Shown here piece by piece: positions 1 to 11,370 of a stretch of DNA of 64,000 bases. Every line of letters starts with the position of its first letter. Within the stretch, counting starts at the first letter, position 1. The stretch comes from Cordilura impudica (taxonomy: Eukaryota > Arthropoda > Insecta > Diptera > Scathophagidae), in NCBI GenBank assembly GCA_963682025.1, contig OY821519.1:188665253-188729252 (forward strand). Reading direction: 5' to 3'. Made by a program: the position numbers and the translations under genes. Below the pieces are notes generated by a model. The model was not told the DNA's origin. It did no database searches and saw nothing but the letters and a program-made list of their open reading frames with translations.

Positions 1-214
1 ACGAAAAATGGAAAATGAAAAATGGAAAATGGAACATGAAAAATGAAAATTGAAAAATGGAAAATGAAAAATTAAAATTGAAAAATGAAAAATGGAAAAT
101 GAAAAATGGAACACGGAAAACGAAAAAATAAAAATGGAAAATGAAAAATGAAAATTGGAAAGTGAAAATGATAAATGAAAAATGGAAAATGGAAAATGGA
201 AAGTGAAAACTGGA

Positions 215-246
<32 letters not shown>

Positions 247-342
247 GAAAAATTTTAAATTAAAAATGGCAAATGGAAAATGAAAAATTAAAAATGAAAA
301 ATGGAAAGTGGAATATGGAAAATGAAAAATGGAAAATGAAAA
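1..342. repeat. AT-rich tandem array of 7-bp units
   Basis: The first 342 bases are almost wholly built from the 7-mers GAAAAAT and GGAAAAT, with occasional GAAAGTG and TAAAATT variants. No open reading frame crosses it. It abuts a decayed LINE at about 350. This is a degenerate microsatellite or minisatellite; its left end lies outside the window. Confidence 0.85.
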
Positions 343-349
343 ATGAAAC

Positions 350-2088
350 GATATCAACTGTCCGTTACGTTCTCTATTTGGAAACTAGAACCAGAGTAAC
401 TTCAAAAAGTCAGAAGATTTCCCTAATTTAAGAAACAACAACACAAATTGTAACAATAACATCAATAATAACATCAATGATAACATCAAAGCTACATATG
501 CTAACCAGCTGAAAACAAACAATGATTTATTTAGCATTGATGAGCTTTTTGATATTTTCACTACAGCTATGGATGATTTGCATAGGTGCACTTCAAAAGT
601 ACAACATACCAAAGTTGCAATGTCAATGGTCAAATACGCCCATGGATTATATTAAAATTGCGTCTTTAAATGAAATATTCTTTCAGAAAATCATAGACCC
701 TATTTTAAAAATTATTATTTATATAGAAGTGATAGAACAGATGCAAGAGGAGGAGGAGTAGATCTGTTAATTAATAAATCTGTCGCACATAAAAACCTCT
801 TTATATCAAACACCTCATCAATCGAAAACATCTCAATTGAAGTTATTATAAATAATAGACCTATTGTTGTATCTTTGTTATATTCACCAAGATATACCCA
901 AAACTTCTGTGCTGATATCTTGAACCTAATACCTTCCACCAAAGAATATATTGTTTTTGGTGACCTAAATGCCAAACATTGTTCTTGGAATTGCCATTTA
1001 AATAATACTGCAGGAATCGCACTCAACAACCTACAGCTATCAAGCAATTTTTCATTCACTATCCTAATAGTCCAACCCTATTCCGCCATCAACACAATCG
1101 CGAAGCATCCACAGTCGATATTATTTTAAGCAATTCCGCTTTCAATATAGACGTAAAAACAATGGATTACGAAATACCATCAGACTATCGCCCCATTATA
1201 TGTACACTTATGATTATAGTGAAACCAACTGGAACATTTATATGAATATTTTAGACAAAAAATCACGTTATATTCGGATATATACAATACCAAGGTAGTA
1301 ATTGATCAGGAAATCCAAAAATTTATAAATGTAGTAAGCAAGGGATGTGTCTACACCTAAAATAACTCAATAAAATAATTACACATTACCAGAAAGTACT
1401 GTGAAATATATAAAACTAAGAAGAAGCTTTAAAAGAAAAAGCCAACGATCTTCAAATATAGCCGAGCAAACTTTTTATAATCAATGTACTAAGTTTCTAA
1501 AAGACAGATAAAATTATTAATTCTGAACGCAATAAGGAATAATGTCAATTATTATCCAATTTAAAACCAGGTGATAAATCATTTTGGAAAATGAGCAGGA
1601 ACTTGCGAGGAAAAGGAAAAAATCAAATCTCTCACTTTAAAATTGGAAATACAAAAATAACATCTGATAAGGACAGGGCTGAAGTCTTGGCAAATACATT
1701 TGTCCAAGCAAATAATCTCACTTCGAACTATAACCAGTCAGCAGATACACTAATAAATACAACAGTAAATAATTTTAAGAAGGAAAATTCTAGTTCTGAA
1801 TTTGCAATTTATACATCTCTTGAAGAAGTAATGAATATTGTCTCATCAATAAAACCCTCAAAATCCCCTGGTTTTGACAATGTTCCCAACCTGCTCTTAA
1901 AAAACTGCCACTCAAAGCTCTAAAATTACTGGTTATAATATTTAACAGCTGCATCAAGCTCAACTATTTCCCAAACCATTTCAAAAATGCTAAGGTTATA
2001 ACTATCGATAAACCTAGTATGCCAAAAATAACCCAAACAGCTACAGACCTATTAGTCTATTAAGTAACTTAGGTAAAATATTTTAAAA
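350..2088 (+). pseudogene. Jockey-like LINE, decayed copy (ORF1 end, endonuclease, start of RT)
   Basis: This is a second, sense-strand copy of the LINE that lies on the minus strand at 29097-33405; long stretches match base for base. It starts inside the 3' part of ORF1 (near the ETRTRVTSKS segment) and passes through the end of ORF1 at about 650. It then covers an apurinic-type endonuclease (RGGGVDLLINKSVAH near 750; VFGDLNAKHCSWNC near 955) and the linker and first RT blocks (SIKPSKSPGFDNVPNLLLK near 1850). Stops and frameshifts are frequent, so it cannot encode a working protein. A mini-me-like repeat interrupts it after 2088. Its 5' end is missing and is joined directly to the 7-bp tandem array. 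Jockey-clade placement is inferred from the ORF1 fingers and the RT motif style. Confidence 0.85.
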
Positions 2089-2868
2089 ACAAGTAAGAAA
2101 ATTATAGTCGGTCTAGACCGACTATACGATACCCTATACCATGCGTTTAGAAACCCTATCTCTTCGGTCCAACTAATTGGATATAGAAAATAAGCACAAA
2201 CCAAATTTGAGTGCCATTGTTATTAATTTTTTTGGCTGCAGATATGAAAAAGTTCATATCGGATGCTATATTTATATGGGGACTAGGTCCGAAAATGGAC
2301 CGATCCTGATCATGTTTGGTAAAGTCTCTTGTATTTTGCAAAAATATATACAAACAAAATTTGGGTAGAATCAGTGCAATATTTTTGTTTTTTAATAGAT
2401 TTAAGTGAAGATCGGGAAGCAGCTCTATATGGGGCCAAAGGGATCATTTTTGGACTACTCATTAATGGATATAATGAACGCATATAAACCCAATTTGAGT
2501 AAGATCTATGTGACAATTTGGATCTTATGACAATTTATGTCGATTTCATAGGGGTAATTTGTATGGGGGCTAGGTCTGAACATGGACCGATTCTCACCAA
2601 TTTCAATAGCGTTCATCCCATGGCCGATAAAAGCTTATATACCAAATTTCATCAAAATATATTCATATTTGCGACCTGCAGTTTGATTACAAGGTTTACA
2701 TGGACACACAGACGGACGGACGGACGGACGGACATTGTTAAATCAACTCAGAAAGCGATTCTGATTCGATCGGTATAATTAAAGATGGGTCTAGGTCAAA
2801 TACTTTTGGTTGTTACAAACAGCAGCACAAAGTCATTATACCCAAACCACATAGTGGTATAGGGTATA
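2089..2868 (+). repeat. mini-me-like dispersed repeat, copy A
   Basis: A roughly 780-bp non-coding repeat, found again at 6884-7652 (inverted) and, split in two, at 7807-8060 plus 28551-29096. One end is ACAAGTAAGAAAATTATAG followed by a perfect 24-bp palindrome at 2103-2126 centred on GGTCTAGACC. The other end is a TATACCCTATACCACTATGTGG-type imperfect palindrome, read here in reverse. A tract of GGAC units (GTCC on the other strand) lies at about 2711-2732. Dipteran mini-me/DINE-1 type (Helentron-derived) repeats are known for a conserved core plus (GTCY)n; the assignment is an inference. Small open frames inside it are incidental. It is inserted into the LINE copy that resumes at 2869. Confidence 0.7.
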
Positions 2869-2998
2869 AATAGTACATTCCCCTCTTAGTGAATTTGTAA
2901 CGACCAATTCTATTGTTGCTAAAGGACAATTTTAATTTAAAGAAGAGCATAGTACTACTCACCAAATAACAGAAAAGTCAAATAATCACCAATAAAAA
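2869..2998 (+). pseudogene. Continuation of the decayed LINE after the mini-me insertion
   Basis: After the repeat, the sequence TAGTGAATTTGTAACGACC and what follows matches the reverse complement of about 30050-30165 in the other LINE copy, the RT block that reads EFVTTNSIVAKEQFGFKKG. The match fades at about 2998, where a different LINE begins. This shows that copy A of the dispersed repeat was inserted inside the LINE. Confidence 0.75.
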
Positions 2999-3450
2999 AA
3001 TTTATCATATGCTGCTGGTCCTGATGGTGTCCCAAATTGTGTTATAAAACGTTGTGCAAACTTCCTGTATATTCCTTTCACATTTCTTTATAATAAATCA
3101 ATTAAATTGTCATATTTTCCTGAGTATTGGAAAAAATCCTTTATTATTCCATTATTCAAATATGGAAATAAATCCGATTTCTCAAATTACAGAGGGATTG
3201 CTAAATTGAGCTCTATTCCAAAATTACTTGAAAAAATTTTAACTGATACACTATCATATCTTCAATTCTTGCTCCTGAACAACATGGTTTCCGTAAATCC
3301 TGCTCAACTGTTACTAATTTACTTGAACTTACAATGATTGTGAATGAAGCTTTTGTAAATAAACAACAAACTGATGCTATATACATATACTGATTTCAGT
3401 AAAGCGTTTGACAGGGTAAATCATGATCTACTGTTTAAGGTAGACCGTAT
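2999..3450 (+). pseudogene. Fragment of a second, different LINE reverse transcriptase
   Basis: Across several frames the region reads AAGPDGVPNCVIKRC, then LSYFPEYWKKSFIIPLFKYG, NYRGIAKLSSIPKLLEKIL, APEQHGFRKSCSTVTNLLEL and YTDFSKAFDRVNHDLLFK. These are RT blocks 2 to 4 of a non-LTR retrotransposon, including the first catalytic Asp block (DFSKAFD). The wording differs from the jockey-like LINE nearby (KSPGFDNVPN, EKAFDTVWHN), so this is another family. Frameshifts lie near 3270 and 3390. The YADD half of the RT is missing. The clade was not determined. Confidence 0.75.
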
Positions 3451-3537
3451 GGGTTTCAGTACTACGCTTATTTGTTATTGCTTTTAAGCACTGTTATTTA
3501 CTTTATGTAACCTCTACGTTTATTGTCTGCAGCTCAA

Positions 3538-4152
3538 GATCTCAGAAACAAGTGGAAAAATTTAAGAGCGAAATTCGCAGTAGAATTTCAGAAATAAGGT
3601 TTCCGAGGATCAGGAGATCCCAGCATTTTCTCCGACGAAAATGTAACTGGTGATAAACCAACGACATGGGTTTTTTTTAAATTGTCTTTCCTGAAAGACC
3701 AAATGGTCCCGCGGGCACTATCGGGAAACTTGGCAGCAACAACAGCAATAGGCACCGACAGACGCCCAAATAATACGAAAAGAAGAATGTCCGTGACATC
3801 GTTGAGTTATGATGTTGTTGATGCTGGTGGTGGTGGTGGTGACGGGAATACGGAAGTTGTTGACAACAACAAGAGTGCATCAGAACATTCACCATCACCC
3901 TCAGCACAGAAGTTGAAAAGGAAGATAGCCATTTCGGCTAGCTTGCTGGAGCTGGAAGAAAAAAAATTCAAATTTCTAAAAGAGGAGGCAGAACTAGAGA
4001 GAGAAAGTGAACGGAACTGCACACCAAACGAAAATTTCTGTTCTGTCCTTTTTAAAACTCGTGCCGACGACGACGAAGCATGCAGTGAACCGTGTGAGTG
4101 TTATATCAGTAAACCGTCTGAGTGTGTTATTAATGATGACAGCATGTTTTAA
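3538..4152 (+). pseudogene. MADF-type accessory protein of a PIF/Harbinger transposon (partial)
   Basis: A reading near 3540-3700 gives RNKWKNLRAKFAVEFQKI, then a frame change, GDPSIFSDENVTGD and FFKLSFLKDQMVPRALSGNL. This is the second half of a MADF/Myb-like DNA-binding domain (KWKNLR, then W/F-x-FLKDQ). An open frame at 3682-4152 continues it with a Ser- and Glu-rich tail (ASLLELEEKKFKFLKEEAE, likely coiled coil). PIF/Harbinger elements typically carry such a protein beside the transposase, and the transposase follows at 4453 on the same strand. The N-terminal half is missing and there is a frameshift at about 3600, so I call it broken. A cellular MADF gene is possible but less likely given the context. 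Confidence 0.6.
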
Positions 4153-4452
4153 TTCCGAATATTGAAAAACTGTCTATAAGTAAAGAATTACAACATGAAA
4201 TGTATTTTATTTTTTAATTCTATTCAAATGAAAAATACCTTATAAGTTTCTATAAAAAGTAAATAAAATCAAAAAACTAAAGTTACTTTAAAATTACTAA
4301 ATTAGCAATTCAGCTTTTTTGTAATTCAATAATACATTACTTTTATTGCGCGACAATTTTATTTGTTTGTTCGATACCATTTTACACATTCTATAGCTGC
4401 TAGGCTGTAATAAGATTTTAAATTTTTTAAATATATTTTGTTAAAATTTCAG

Positions 4453-6113
4453 AAGGAAAAAAGAAGAATAACGCCACGAAAGAAGTGTAAGCTCCGCTCG
4501 ATAGGAGCATTCGGGGGAAGGAGAACACGAAGAAGCAGGTAAAATTTTTTGTTCAACATTTTTTATTTATATATAATTATAACATCAACGAATAGTAGAG
4601 CAGGGTTTCGTATAGTCGATGTAGACGGACTATAATTTTGTTACTGGTTTTCATTTTTCGTTCTTTCTTTCGCAACTCACTACTCCTACTACTGTTTTCT
4701 ACTACTAATACACACGCATTTGTCTTGATATTATCTTCTTCTTCACAGGATAATACATTCGTACTACGAAAAATAGTTCATATCACCAAATGTTTTTCGT
4801 TGTATTTTTCTTTCTTTGCAAAGAGAACCAGGTTTCAACGATTTTAACAAAGGGCGAACACACAAGGGAGAATTTCATTCATTGTATGACGACCTGAGGA
4901 AATTTCCCAAAAATTTTTACGAATACACGCGAATGTCAGTGAAGACATTCGACTATATGTTAGCCAAAGTTGATAAGAAATTACTAAGCATACAGGCCCC
5001 ATTCAAAAGGATATTATAACGCCTACCCAGAAGCTAATAATAACATTAAGGTTTTTACAATTTTTTGTTACTCTTCACGAATAACTTTTGAAAAGTATTA
5101 ATGATTGAATTTGATATTAGTCAGGCTCAAGATCAAATGTTTAAAGTAACAATCATTCAAATGATAAAGATCGAAAAAAATTTTTTTTTTATAGAAAATA
5201 AAATCGAAAAGTATTGTTTACCTCAAAATGTTGTTTCTCACATTCCATTTTGTAAAAAATTACTGTTGGAATCATATTTTTTTTTGTACACATTCACATA
5301 TCTTTTTAGGTTTCTCGCCACAGGCTTCTCATTTAAAGCCATGGCATATTCGTTTTGAGTGTCGAAACATACAGTGTCAATAATTGTTAAATAAACCATA
5401 GCTGCTCTTTGGGGGGAGCTGCAACCTATACACATGCCGCAGCCTAATAAAAATTTGGCACAAAGGAATGCGGACGCATTCCTGAAAATATGGCAATTCC
5501 CAAATTCTGTCGGAGCAATCGATGGGAAGCACGTTCAAATTCGGTGCCCAGCAAATTCGGGAAGTATGTACTATAATTATAAGAATTTTTCTTCGATACA
5601 GCTGCAGGCAGTGGTAGATGCCCATTGCAGGTTTTTTTTCTATTGAGGTAGCGATGGAGGAGTTCTCCGTTCCTCGCAACTTTATACGCAATGCAGGCGC
5701 GAAGCTTCCGGGTTGTAAGATTCCACTGCCTTTTGTTCTCATTGGAGATGAGGGATATCCATTGCTGGATGCTGGATGCTCTGCTCATACCATACGCACG
5801 GATACCTCATTGCAGCGATGAAAACGAACTGTTTAATGTGGCACTCTCTCGAGCACGCATGTGCGTTGAGCGCGCCTTCGTTCAAATCACTTCCAAATGG
5901 CGAATAATGTGGAACAAAATAGAACTGGAACCAGATATTGTCGTGGAAATTGTGAAAGCTATTTGCATACTGCACAACGTTCTAATTGACCTTGAGGGGG
6001 ATATTAACGGAAAAATTGAAGATGGCAGCTGCATTGTTGTTGATGATAATGTTAACTGCAACATAAACAAAGATAGAGATTTACATTCCATGAACTTGGA
6101 GGGACAATTTTAG
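4453..6113 (+). pseudogene. PIF/Harbinger transposase (HARBI1-like), two introns, frameshifted
   Basis: DDE-type transposase (DDE_Tnp_4 style) in three exons. Exon 1, 4453-4538, sits between TTTCAG and GTAAAA and encodes a basic stretch (RRITPRKKCKLRS). Exon 2 starts about 4824 (REPGFNDFNKGRTHKGEFHS, then FPKNFYEYTRMSVKTFDYM) and ends at 5050. Exon 3 starts at 5310 (FLATG) after TCTTTTTAG. The intron junction restores LIITLR-FLATG. The first Asp is in GAIDGKH (about 5520). The second lies in GSDGGV (about 5655), reachable only after a frameshift with a short loss. The acidic third residue is in RARMCVERAF (about 5865). Frameshifts occur near 5020, 5640 and 5815 and there is a stop near 5390, so this copy is dead. 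Intron retention in a transposon gene fits the family. Confidence 0.8.
4611..4650 (+). repeat. Diverged relic of the mini-me terminal palindrome
   Basis: TATAGTCGATGTAGACGGAC followed by TATAATTTTGTTACTGG resembles the palindrome-plus-TTCTTAC end of the dispersed repeats at 2103, 7616 and 29060. It lies inside the first intron of the Harbinger transposase. No other part of the repeat is recognisable here. Confidence 0.4.
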
Positions 6114-6202
6114 ACATTTTCTTCTTTCGAACCGAGAAAGTAACAAAAAAAAAAATTCAAAGTGATTACCAAGTAATGTAAATTTTTGTGTACTGGTAGT
6201 CC

Positions 6203-6264
6203 TCGACTTACGACCGAAATAGGTTCCTGGACATTGGTCGTAAGTCGATTAAGTCGTAAGTCGA
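6203..6264. repeat. Short inverted repeat (13-bp perfect arms)
   Basis: TCGACTTACGACC at 6203-6215 is the exact reverse complement of GGTCGTAAGTCGA at 6236-6248, with a 20-nt loop. A further AAGTCGTAAGTCGA follows at about 6251-6264. It lies about 90 bp after the transposase stop, so it could belong to the 3' end of the Harbinger element; this is untested. Confidence 0.65.
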
Positions 6265-6767
6265 GTTTCATAAAAAATAACAAAAAGAAAAAGTACATAT
6301 GTACATACATACATATTAGTACAAATTTCCTATGACCACCTTATACAATTATCTCAAAATTCATATTCTTGGTTCAATATTCATTTAAAATAAAAATAAT
6401 ATACAAAAAAATTTGTTGAATAATAATAACACAAATATATAATAAAACAAAAAAACTTTTTTCATATTTATCTTTACACTCATTTCTTTTTTTTTTCTTG
6501 TTACGTTTTATTCTTTTTCGTACTTTGCAGTAGCCACTTCAGTGGGATCAATAATAGCTTACATTTTTATTTATTTTATTTAATATTTATGCATAATTTG
6601 TTTAAACTGAGTATGTTTTAACTTAAAACTTTTAAATATTAATTAGATATTCTATTTGATTAGATATTCTAAAGATTCTACTCCTATAATTTAAATATTA
6701 AATAGGTTTTTGTATACCTATAGTGTGAAAAATTGTGATAAATTATTATGTATAAATTATTCAATTA
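6265..6767. other. AT-rich stretch without a recognised feature
   Basis: Very AT-rich sequence with short ATATTAAAT-like repetitions around 6600-6700. I see no gene, structured repeat or transposon end that I can support. Confidence 0.5.
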
Positions 6768-6883
6768 AATATTCTTCCTTTATTTACATATTTTAACAAA
6801 TTTTGATATTTACATATGAGATCTTATCTTTACATATAGATATTGCAACAAATAATACATAGGATCTAGAGATATTAAATAGT
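6768..6883 (-). other. Distal 3' UTR of the minus-strand LINE
   Basis: The reverse complement of this stretch matches 37900-37992, the last part of the poly(A)-tailed LINE copy; both contain GTAAATAAAGGAAGAATAT, which includes an AATAAA signal. It is therefore the far 3' end of the LINE whose body lies at 29097-33405. It is separated from that body by two mini-me-like insertions and one LTR retrotransposon. Confidence 0.65.
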
Positions 6884-7652
6884 TATACCCTATACCACTA
6901 TGTGGTTTGGGTATAATGACTTTGTGCTGCTGTTTGTAACAACCAAAAATATTTGACCTAGACCCATCTTTAATTATACCGATCGAATCAGAATCACTTT
7001 CTGAGTTGATTTAACAATGTCCGTCCGTCCGTCCGTCCGTCTGTGTGTCCATGTAAACCTTGTAATCAAACTGCAGGTCTCAAATATGAATATATTTTGA
7101 TGAAATTTGGTATATAAGCTTTTATCGGAAATGGGATGAACTCTATTGAAATTGGTGAGAATCGGTCCATGTTCAGACCTAGCCCCCATACAAATTACCC
7201 ATATGAAATCGACATAAATTGCCATAAGATCCAAATTGTCATATAGATCTTACTCAAATTGGGTTTGTATGCGTTCATTACATTCATTAATGAGTAGTCC
7301 AAAAATGATCCCTTTAACCCCATATAGAGCTGCTTCCCGATCTTCACTTAAATCTATTAAAAAACAAAAATATTGCACTGATTCTTCTCAAATTTTGTTT
7401 GTATATATTTTTGCAAAATACAAGAGACTTTACCAAACATGATCAGGATCGGTCCATTTTTGGACCAAGTCCCTATATAGATATAGCATCCGATATGAAC
7501 CTTTTCATATCTGCAGCCAAAAAAATTAATAAAAATCCCACTCAAATTTGGTTTTCTATGTCCAGTTAGTTGGGCCTAAGAGATAGGGTCTCTAAACGCA
7601 TGGTATAGGGTATCGTATAGTCGGTCTAGACCGACTATAATTTTCTTACTTG
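6884..7652 (-). repeat. mini-me-like dispersed repeat, copy B
   Basis: A full-length copy in the opposite orientation to copy A. It begins TATACCCTATACCACTATGT, has GTCC units at about 7019-7040, and ends with the 24-bp palindrome at 7616-7639 followed by ATTTTCTTACTTG. The two copies align along their whole length with a few per cent divergence by eye. It is inserted in LINE 3' UTR sequence. Confidence 0.75.
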
Positions 7653-7806
7653 TTTTTATATTATTTTTAATGATTTTTAAAGGAAAAAAACCATATGATT
7701 TAATAAATTCAAATACTATCTGAAAAATATTTATGTGCTTATAGGAGGTTTATTTGAAATAATAGACCTATATGAGCATATAATTTTCAATTTGGTGATT
7801 TCTTTT
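7653..7806 (-). other. Proximal 3' UTR of the minus-strand LINE
   Basis: The reverse complement matches 37626-37750 (AAATCACCAAATTGAAAATT and following). In the other LINE copy that sequence lies directly after the end of ORF2, so this is LINE 3' UTR trapped between mini-me copies B and D. Confidence 0.65.
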
Positions 7807-8060
7807 TATACCCTATACCACTATGTGGTTTGGGTATAATGACTTTGTGCTGCTGTTTGTAACAACCAAAAATATTTGACCTACACCCATCTTTAATTAT
7901 ACCGATCGAATCAGAATCACCATCTGATTCGATTTAACGATGTCCGTCCGTCCGTCCGTCCGTCTGTGTGTCCATGTAAAGCTTGTAATCAAACTGCAGG
8001 TCGCAAATATGAAATATTTTGACGAAATTTGGTATTTGATCTTTCACCGGCCATGGGATG
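7807..8060 (-). repeat. mini-me-like dispersed repeat, copy D (left part of a split copy)
   Basis: It starts with TATACCCTATACCACTATGT, contains the GTCC run at about 7943-7960 and stops at CCATGGGATG. The missing remainder begins at 28551 with GATGAACGCTATTGAAATTG. Together they make one copy, split by the LTR retrotransposon with GATG duplicated on both sides. Confidence 0.85.
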
Positions 8061-8342
8061 TGTAGAGGCGCTTGTAGCACTTCTATTTAATACTGGAATA
8101 TATCTTAACAAATATATGAAATTTGAGTTTTTTATTTTTTTGAAGCGACTTTACTCTATTGTGAATATCTACAAAATATATTTTCCTAAATTTAACTAAA
8201 GATGGATAAGGCAGTGCATGTCAAAGTTTGACGTTTGTTGGACTGTATAGGTATTGGTTTTTCTATGTGTGTGTGTATAAGTTACCGCTGAATAAACGGA
8301 ATTTTCCAACAGTTTCCAATTTTTTTTGTATTGTTGAAAAGC

Positions 8343-8350
8343 TATAAAAG
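8343..8350 (+). promoter_or_regulatory. TATA box in the 5' LTR
   Basis: TATAAAAG within AAAGCTATAAAAGGGCTTTTC, 282 bp into the LTR; the same motif occurs at 21870-21877 in the 3' LTR. Its place fits a U3 promoter that would start transcription near 8375. Confidence 0.6.
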
Positions 8351-10010
8351 GGCTTTTCAAGATGAAAACCGGCCTCTTTTGCTGTTATTTCATCAAGTTT
8401 TGTTTTAAGGTGTTTGCGACAAAATTTTTTTTGCGGAAAAACGTAAGTTAACCTCAATAATTTTTTTTTGTAAATTTTTTATTATTTTATCATAAATTTT
8501 ATTTATGATATTCAAAGAATTAATCCTTTTTATTTTCAAAGGAATTTTGGGTTATTTAGATCTATCCTCCACTACATAATTGAGTGTGGATTAAAATAAA
8601 TTAAATTACCCGAAAAATTAACCAAAAAGTGAGTTGAGCTTACGCCTAAAGTATTAACCTCAATGTTTAGTTTTTTTAAATAATAGAGGAATTCGTATTT
8701 TCTTTCATTAGAATTATTATCGTTGGCTAGCAGCAAAAGATTTAAATCACAGGGTTTTTTTTGGCGAAGAAAAAAAAAGGTAACACACACATGCACTTGA
8801 AAGTTCAAACCAATCCTATAACAATTCTTAAATTTCAGAACCCTAAAGTACAAGAAAAAGATAAAGCTTCTGATTAAGGTTTTCCTTGTCATCATCGCTT
8901 GGTTTTATGAGCGGGAGGGGTCAAGCTCATACAACCCATAATTTTTTTGTGGGAACGGGAAACCCTCAACAGAAACCCGACAGTTCTAAATGGCATCCAA
9001 TAAAATTTGATAATCAATTTTCATTTACGTGATCAACAACATATTCATCATCAAAATCGACACATTTAGTGAGAAAAAAATGGTATCGGAAGTGTCTGTT
9101 AAATTGTTGGGTGGAAAAGTGTTTTAATGTAAAAATTATTGGCAAAAGTGGCAAGAAAATTAAATTTTAGTTCAAAAACCGAAAATTACAAAAAAAAAAA
9201 GAAATTAAAAAAAAAACTGAAAAAAAAAAACAATAAGTTTTAGAGAAAAAAAGTTTCTTTAATTTCCTCTTAATAACTATTAAATAAAAGCAATTATCAT
9301 GTCAAACCACAGCAAAAACAAATTACAAAAAAAAAAATTAGCCAAAACACATCACTGAATTTAAAATAGTGTTAAAATATTAAATGTTTAAAATCCAGTA
9401 TTAAAACCATAATTTTACCTGAAAAAGAAGAAAAGAGAATTGTCTAAAGTATTTGAAGTGTTATAAATATAAGAAAATAATATACATAGCTTACCTTTTT
9501 TTTCCTATATATGTATATGAAGTGAGTTTAACCAACCTTCGGGGCAAGCAAAAATCAAAATAAAACGAGATCGTAATTAGCGTTCGAAGTGAGTGACTGA
9601 AAGAAAAAGCTAAACAAAATATATTAAAGAATTAATAAATATAATTTTTTTTTACTTACCATTACCAGTGTTAAAGTTGAAAGCACATTATCAATTGTTT
9701 TAAAACATATGTCAAGATTGAGATCAAAACAAAATCATTAAAAGAAGTTCGAAAAAGAGATTTTGTGCTTTCAACGTTAGCCCAGATCGCGTTACTATAA
9801 CTATTTTTTCGGGATTTCGGTTTATCGTTTTTTTTATACCAGAAAAAAATAGTAAAAACAAATTTATTTAAATAATTTAAAAGTATAAATCGGAAATAGT
9901 AAATTTAAAAATAGACAGGTTAAAATTAATTGACATTCTATCACCATCATCAACGTCTTCGATCAGCGTAATGCCTGGATGAAAGATCTTTCGTCGTGGG
10001 ACCGTAAAAG

Positions 10011-10018
10011 CTGTAAGT
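10011..10018 (+). other. Candidate splice donor inside the LTR leader
   Basis: CTGTAAGT follows GGGACCGTAAAAG. A second donor-like GTAAGT is at 8443-8448. Either could pair with the acceptor directly before the RING start codon at 12390. Confidence 0.4.
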
Positions 10019-11370
10019 AATTTTCCTTAACATTTTATTTTATTCTTGAACCTTTGATCATTCACTTTAAAAGTTCTCTAACATTTTGGAAACTCTGTTG
10101 TAACAGAATAAAAGCTCTGTTAAAATATTTCATTCTGTTAGCTTAACAGTGACTTTGACGTGGCATATTAAGTGATTATTTTATTTTACAATCCATTATA
10201 CAGCGTTTTCAGAAATTAAAAATAATGAATATTGCTACAAAAACTTATACTAAATTATTTTTGGCTTCTGACTAATTCAGTTAAATATAATTAAATTTAT
10301 TAATAAATAAACTAGCGGCATTACTCTTCTCTCTTATAAGTATGGTGTGGTGAGTTTCATTCCGAACCAGAGAGAATAGCAACGCCTGTAAAAGAATGCC
10401 GTCTTTACAAATTTAATAATCACTTACTCAAGTTATTGTAATTTAATTTCTTATTCGCGGTTTTAATAATTTGTTTTAATCAATCATTTGGAATGATTTG
10501 ATGTAATTTTTTTTCTCACGGAAATTTTCTTTTATTTTTTTTATATTTACCAACATTTTTATTATATATATTTTGTTTACTACCCTGGCAACCGAACGGG
10601 ATGCAGACCTTTAAACATTTCTTTCTTCCAGCGTTTCATTTTGATTTTTGCAACCCTAAGAAGTTTTCATTTTTTTTTTTGAGTGAATACTACTTAAACG
10701 TGGATTTTTTAATAAAATAAAATATTCTTTGTCTCATTTCAAACACTTATTAATTATTTGCTTTTGCTTGGTTTAAAAACAAAAAATAGCTTAAATATTT
10801 AAATGGTTTTCCTATGTCAAATATAATAGATTTAAACGCTCACATCATACTTTTACATTTTAGTGTAAGTTGAACTTAGTTATGTAAATATTAAATTAAT
10901 AATTGATTTAAGTTATAGATCACATTTTTTTTTCACTTATTAATAAAATAATTTGAAGTATGAATCTATAAAAGGTTTTTGTCTTGATTTCCTGTAATCT
11001 GTTCGGATAGGGTCATTTTTTTTGGGATCATATATAAATTTATTGGCTTTCCACTATATGATCATGGTTGGGAGGGGTATAGGGGTTTTACATCAACACA
11101 CCCTAAGTTAAATATAGGTCATCCGTTTCCGGGTAAATTAAATGTTTTCTTTCCTTTATTTTCTATCGGTCCCAAGCACGTACAAATAAAATTCTCCAAG
11201 TATCACATCTCATCCAGTAACTCTCAAGCGAAAGTAGCAAAGAATCCTCCCTGTTTGCCGACGAGACAGAGGCCGGAGTTAAGGTGCGTGCTGCTGCTAC
11301 TACCACTTGAAAAACAAAATTGCTAATTGGTTAGACACTGATTGTGGTTACATGCTACATAGAGAATTTT

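Larger units (their letters stand above)
8061..11359 (+). repeat. 5' LTR (3.3 kb) of the RING-carrying gypsy element
   Basis: It starts TGTAGAGGCGCTTGTAGCAC and ends GTTACATGCTACA. The same sequence recurs at 21588-28550, interrupted there by another element. A few single-base differences and homopolymer length changes separate the two copies. A TATA box lies at 8343, so U3 is only about 0.3 kb and the transcribed R-U5 part is about 3 kb. Strong splice-donor-like sequences occur at 8443 and 10013. No sizeable open frame was found on the + strand; a 64-codon minus-strand frame at 8263-8457 recurs in the other LTR and is probably fortuitous. Confidence 0.92.

Noticed and set aside
2177..2778. 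Several 63-86 codon frames inside the mini-me-like repeats, also at 6974-7545 and 28791-29030
   Set aside because: They recur in every copy because the repeat does, change length between copies, occur on both strands and show no protein motif.
6203..6264. Hairpin after the Harbinger transposase as a transcription terminator
   Set aside because: Stem-loop terminators are not the mode for RNA polymerase II; a transposon-end or repeat origin is more plausible.
8263..8457. 64-codon minus-strand frame present in both LTRs of the large gypsy element
   Set aside because: It is duplicated only because the LTR is, has no motif and overlaps the TATA box on the opposite strand.
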